From the NCBI GenBank assembly GCA_016791105.1, contig JAEUNM010000127.1, forward strand, positions 1 through 64,000: DNA of 64,000 nt. Reading direction: 5' to 3'. The translations under genes were made by a program, and so were the position numbers. Position 1 is the stretch's first letter. The number at the start of each line of letters is the position of its first letter. The notes under the pieces were generated by a model. The model did not search any database and was not told where the DNA came from. It worked only from the letters and a program-made list of their open reading frames with translations. The stretch comes from Rhodocyclaceae bacterium. Lineage in GTDB: Bacteria > Pseudomonadota > Gammaproteobacteria > Burkholderiales > Rhodocyclaceae. Of the stretch, positions 61,523-64,000 are shown in pieces.

Positions 61523-61738
61523 TTACCTCTTTGCTTTCGGTGGGTTGCTCGCGACATCCTCTTCCGCGGCGCCCCCCGCCCGTACCCATTCATCGACCTC
61601 AGAAAGCTTGAACTTCCACAGCCGCCCGATCTGGTGAGCGGGCAGTCCCTTTTTCTCGCGCCAGCGGTAGACGGTGTCCTTCACCACACCCAGATGATGG
61701 GCAACTTGTTCGGCGGTGACCCAAGGCTCGGCAGTCAT
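61523..61738 (-). CDS. Excisionase/AlpA-like HTH protein leading the restriction operon
   Basis: A 71-residue protein of the HTH_17/MerR-like excisionase family: WVTAEQVAHHLGVVKDTVYR forms the helix-turn-helix and GLPAHQIGRLWKFKLSEVDE the wing. It ends 3 bp before mod and starts the operon. Such proteins act as excisionases of mobile elements or as local transcription regulators. With no integrase in view, control of the restriction genes is the likelier role. Direct repeats of the type G(A/T)CTCAA just upstream could be its binding site. Confidence 0.8.
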   Translation of the reverse strand: MTAEPWVTAEQVAHHLGVVKDTVYRWREKKGLPAHQIGRLWKFKLSEVDEWVRAGGAAEEDVASNPPKAKR

Positions 61739-61770
61739 AAACGATCGCTCGACTCTGAAAGTTCAAAATA

Positions 61771-61787
61771 GACTCAAATCGTCTCAA
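61771..61787 (-). promoter_or_regulatory. Candidate operator upstream of the HTH gene
   Basis: GACTCAA-ATC-GTCTCAA: two near-identical heptamers with starts 10 bp apart, ~33-49 bp before the HTH gene's ATG, in an AT-richer stretch. Excisionase-type proteins bind such helically phased direct repeats. Confidence 0.35.
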
Positions 61788-61997
61788 GTCTAACAGGCGA
61801 CCATCAGCCTGGCCAGATTGATGAGACGAAGCATAGAAAAAGGGCTGTCCCCGATTTCCCGCCAATTTACCGCGTCGCTCTGACGCCGATTCTCCGCGCA
61901 TACCAAGTTTTGCCGCTGTCGGGCATTCTGGCTGAGGGCGTACTATGCCCAAAGCCAGAAAATGCCGTGAAGTCTCGTGCGAGGAAATTACTTCGCT

Positions 61998-62101
61998 CTG
62001 ACCCCGAATTGCCCTGAGCCCGAATTGCCGCCTGACCCCGAATTGCCGCCGTGACCCCGCCGAATTGCCGCCGTGACCCCGAATTGCCGCCGAATTGCCG
62101 G
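61998..62101. repeat. Degenerate short tandem repeat (GAATTGCC / GTGACCCC)
   Basis: The block CCGAATTGCC, usually followed by GCC and GTGACCCC or a variant, recurs six times with spacings of about 15-20 bp. Unit length varies, so it is an imperfect array. No frame gives a plausible protein. Confidence 0.75.
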
Positions 62102-62340
62102 AATCGCAAGGCCAGTGCGTTGATGAAATTGTCCGGAGTGTCTGCGCTTCGGGCTCGCCGACAGGGCGCAAGCCACGCCAGCATTCGCCGCGAGCACGTG
62201 GTCATTAGGCGCCTCCCACCAACGAGCGGCTTGCCTGTGTGCGGATCACACGCGGGACGAAGTATCCCACTCCGTCCCGAACGTTTCCGGCTTGTGACCC
62301 GCGGAGAGGAAGCCTTTCCCCGAACGCTACCAATCCTGCG

Positions 62341-62361
62341 GACGGGGCAACGTGCCCCGTC
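62341..62361. repeat. Hairpin GACGGGGCA / TGCCCCGTC, copy 1
   Basis: A perfect 9-bp stem with an ACG loop. A second copy with longer arms is at 63806-63830. Confidence 0.75.
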
Positions 62362-62454
62362 GGGCGCTGGATGGGTGACTGGAACGGCTGTTCAAGCTCG
62401 TCAGGTTACCGAAGCCAGTTCAAATCCAGAAACGGGGAATCGAACCCGCGTCCG

Positions 62455-63027
62455 TCAGAGCGCTACCTTCCATTCGCGCAACTGGCCGACGGTCTGCGTC
62501 AGTCCCTGCTTGAGCAGGGTGTCCAGGTACTCGTCAACCGTCTTGGGTGGGCTCTTCAGCGATCGGCGATGTTTGGCAGCCGCTTCGCAGACTCGGGCCG
62601 CATGTAGATCCATGAGATCAAAGATGAAGTCATCCGGGTGCAGGGCGGTCAAGTTGTAAGGTTTGAGCCGATCCGGCGGGAAGTCCTTCAGGTTGAAGGT
62701 CACGATCAGACTGGCGCCGCCTTGAATGGCAGCGGCCACCACATGCCGGTCATCGGCGTCCGGCAACTCGACAGATGGGATCAGATGCTCGAAGCCGGTG
62801 ACCAGGCTGTCGCGGACGTGGGCGTTCATCAGCGACCGTGTCCGCTCGAGGTGTTCGGCCTTAAGGTCTGAGCGTTGATCAAGAACATTACGCGTCCACT
62901 CATCGTGGATCATGTCCGTCCAGCGGGCCCGGTACAGATCGGTCAGCGCCAGGCGCATCAGCAGGTCGCGCAACGGCGCCGGGTAGAGCACGCACGCGTC
63001 GTAGATGACGGTGAAGTTCGAACTCAT
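62455..63027 (-). CDS. PIN-domain ribonuclease toxin (VapC-like)
   Basis: A 190-residue PIN protein: VIYDACVLYPAPLRDLLMRL gives the first metal-binding Asp and the helix, the middle carries a conserved Glu, and PDADDRHVVAAAIQGGASLI gives the DADD cluster, followed by VTFNLKDFP. These fit an active Mg2+-dependent RNase of the PIN_3 type. The ATG directly abuts the stop codon of the HTH antitoxin gene (TGAATG), so the two are co-translated. The ~190-residue length is longer than classic VapC (~130), with an extra helical tail. Confidence 0.87.
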   Translation of the reverse strand: MSSNFTVIYDACVLYPAPLRDLLMRLALTDLYRARWTDMIHDEWTRNVLDQRSDLKAEHLERTRSLMNAHVRDSLVTGFEHLIPSVELPDADDRHVVAAAIQGGASLIVTFNLKDFPPDRLKPYNLTALHPDDFIFDLMDLHAARVCEAAAKHRRSLKSPPKTVDEYLDTLLKQGLTQTVGQLREWKVAL

Positions 63028-63492
63028 TCATTCGTACCCCATCTTGAGCGCCTGGGCTTGCTCAGCCAGTGCATCAAGGGCATTGCTGCGTTCGGCGTCG
63101 ATCCGCTCCTTGTACGCGATCACGTCCTGGTAGCGGACGCGACGGTGTGTGCCGATCTTGTGGAAGGGGATCTCGCCACGCTCCAGCAACTGGACGAGGA
63201 ACGGCCGCGAGACGCTCAGCACATCCGCCGCGTCCTGGGTCGTCAGTTCGGCGTGGATCGGGATGATGCTGACTGCGTTGCCCACACCGATTTCGGTCAG
63301 GACGTCCACGAGCAGCCGAAGTGCCGAAACCGGGATGCGAACCGAGTGGGACGCCCCCTTGTCGTCGAAGATCTCGATCATCTGGGTATCGGCGCGAGTC
63401 TGCAAGAAGGCGGACAGCGCCCGACCGCTCTCGCGGGCGATGGCAATTTCTTCTGCCGTCGGCAGTGGATGGGCGGGAGAGAGTATGGTCAT
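63028..63492 (-). CDS. HTH (excisionase-type) antitoxin of the PIN pair
   Basis: A 154-residue protein. Residues ~80-130 form an HTH_17 domain (LTTQDAADVLSVSRPFLVQL, then LLERGEIPFHKIGTHRRVRY). AGGAG lies 6 nt before the ATG. It precedes the PIN gene with no gap, the antitoxin-first order. This family pairs with PIN_3 toxins and should repress its own promoter; four CGAAA boxes stand upstream. The N-terminal ~75 residues would wrap the toxin. Confidence 0.83.
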   Translation of the reverse strand: MTILSPAHPLPTAEEIAIARESGRALSAFLQTRADTQMIEIFDDKGASHSVRIPVSALRLLVDVLTEIGVGNAVSIIPIHAELTTQDAADVLSVSRPFLVQLLERGEIPFHKIGTHRRVRYQDVIAYKERIDAERSNALDALAEQAQALKMGYE

Positions 63493-63539
63493 GGCAATCT
63501 CCTGGAAGCTTCGAACAACATCATAGGAGGAAGCATAAA

Positions 63540-63570
63540 CGAAACAAACGAAAATTCGAAATATCCGAAA
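63540..63570 (-). promoter_or_regulatory. Four CGAAA (TTTCG) boxes upstream of the antitoxin gene
   Basis: CGAAA occurs at 63540, 63549, 63557 and 63566, with 8-9 bp spacing, in an AT-rich stretch 48-78 bp before the antitoxin ATG. The regular spacing suggests a cooperative operator for the HTH antitoxin. Confidence 0.4.
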
Positions 63571-63620
63571 CAGGCTTTGCCATGCTCGATGGGCAATTTT
63601 CGGATATCAGGGGACGCGGA

Positions 63621-63728
63621 TAATCGGGGACGTACCGGGAATTTCTTGGCTTGGAAGGAGTTCGGGGTGCGATAAACCGTGATTTGACTTTGTATCGCTT
63701 TACTTGGCTGCTCCCGCGGGCGGGACGG
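63621..63728 (+). repeat. 108-bp direct repeat, copy 1
   Basis: It is about 95% identical to 63893-64000, 272 bp away in the same orientation. It begins TAATCGGGGACGTACC and ends GGGCGGGACGG. It does not encode a plausible protein. Confidence 0.9.
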
Positions 63729-63805
63729 TTCACTTATCCCGTCCCAATCGTTTCGCCAGCGCGATAGGCAGGCGCCCGCACCTTACCCGGCGACACCAAA
63801 TGATG

Positions 63806-63830
63806 CGGACGGGGCAACATGCCCCGTCCG
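63806..63830. repeat. Hairpin CGGACGGGGCA / TGCCCCGTCCG, copy 2
   Basis: An 11-bp perfect stem around ACA. Its core equals the hairpin at 62341-62361. It lies between the two 108-bp direct repeats. Confidence 0.75.
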
Positions 63831-63892
63831 GCAGGGCGTATTTTCCAAATGCAAGCCTGCTTGGAAACGCGCTTTTTCGGTCGGCGCGCGAA

Positions 63893-64000
63893 TAATAGGG
63901 GACGTACCACGAATTTCTTGGCTTGGAAGGAATTCTGGGTGCGATAAACCGTGATTTGACTTTGTATCGCTTTACTTGGCTGCTCCCGCGGGCGGGACGG
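63893..64000 (+). repeat. 108-bp direct repeat, copy 2 (cut by window end)
   Basis: Same sequence as 63621-63728 with about five substitutions. It runs to the last base of the window, so the true repeat may be longer. The space between the copies (63729-63892) shows no gene, only the hairpin. Confidence 0.9.

Larger units (their letters stand above)
61788..62454. other. Non-coding gap between restriction cluster and PIN toxin
   Basis: About 670 bases with no supported gene. It holds the short tandem repeat at 61998-62101, a GACGGGGCA-ACG-TGCCCCGTC hairpin at 62341-62361, and a tRNA T-arm-like scrap near 62430-62450. Confidence 0.6.

Noticed and set aside
61523..61738. Evidence for an active prophage or integrative element from the excisionase-like gene
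   Set aside because: No integrase, phage structural gene or clear att pair is in view; the gene is better read as the restriction operon's regulator.
62425..62466. Complete tRNA gene
   Set aside because: Only a T-arm-like sequence is present; D, anticodon and acceptor stems cannot be drawn, and a PIN gene overlaps.
63621..64000. CRISPR or integron array at the right edge
   Set aside because: Only two copies are visible, 108 bp long with a 164-bp gap; neither size fits. Kept as a direct repeat.

Overview
This window reads as the chromosome of a high-GC, Gram-negative, respiratory bacterium, most likely a denitrifying betaproteobacterium (Rhodocyclales or Nitrosomonadales type). The basis is gene content, not a marker gene: a clade-I Tat-type nosZ with nosR, nosD, nosF, nosY and nosL; a CbrA-like SSS-histidine kinase next to acs; a sigma-54/RtcR-controlled rtc operon; a QseBC/PmrAB-like pair; and an A2M-pbpC pair. 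No rRNA gene and no complete tRNA was seen.

Layout. 1-6.3 kb: the 3' end of acs, a terminator, then a sensory cluster of a small membrane protein, an SSS-STAC-histidine kinase, a single-domain receiver, and a membrane protein that joins a degenerate kinase-like sensor to a DEDDh exonuclease. 6.7-8.8 kb: a soluble hybrid kinase with two receivers and an HPt domain. 8.9-13.5 kb: the RNA-repair locus, with rtcR divergent from a zinc-ribbon gene, rtcB and rtcA, and a good -24/-12 promoter between. 13.8-16.2 kb: a chemoreceptor with a C-terminal WEEF tail. 16.4-16.6 kb: the wreck of a tacAT-type toxin-antitoxin pair. 16.7-23.9 kb: prpF, an acyltransferase, a lectin-like secreted protein, a serine hydrolase divergent from a CadC-like regulator, and a YHS protein. 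24.0-26.7 kb: a secreted DNRLRE/PL14-like protein followed by seven tandem copies of a ~173 bp hairpin-bearing repeat. 26.9-35.1 kb: alpha-2-macroglobulin and pbpC, the pair that guards and repairs the periplasm and wall.

35.2-39.6 kb is repeat-rich accessory DNA: an orphan Hcp, an MNT/HEPN toxin-antitoxin pair whose toxin has an in-frame amber codon, a HATPase/DUF4325 regulator with a truncated second copy, and several dispersed repeats. 39.6-41.7 kb: a two-component pair with a PmrA/QseB-like box upstream. 42.0-51.1 kb: the nitrous oxide reductase operon, read leftwards as nosZ, nosR, a membrane gene, nosD, nosF, nosY, nosL and two unknown genes. A candidate FNR/DNR site sits upstream of nosZ.

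51.9-63.5 kb is a defence island. A type III restriction-modification system (mod and res) has three extra genes set between its subunits: an AAA ATPase, a small PD-(D/E)XK-like protein and an OLD/PARIS-like ATPase-TOPRIM fusion. All junctions overlap by 4-8 bp and an HTH gene leads the operon, so this is probably one composite defence operon and the most interesting object here. Beyond it lie a short tandem repeat, a tRNA T-arm-like scrap, a PIN-toxin/HTH-antitoxin pair, and a 108 bp direct repeat that runs off the window.
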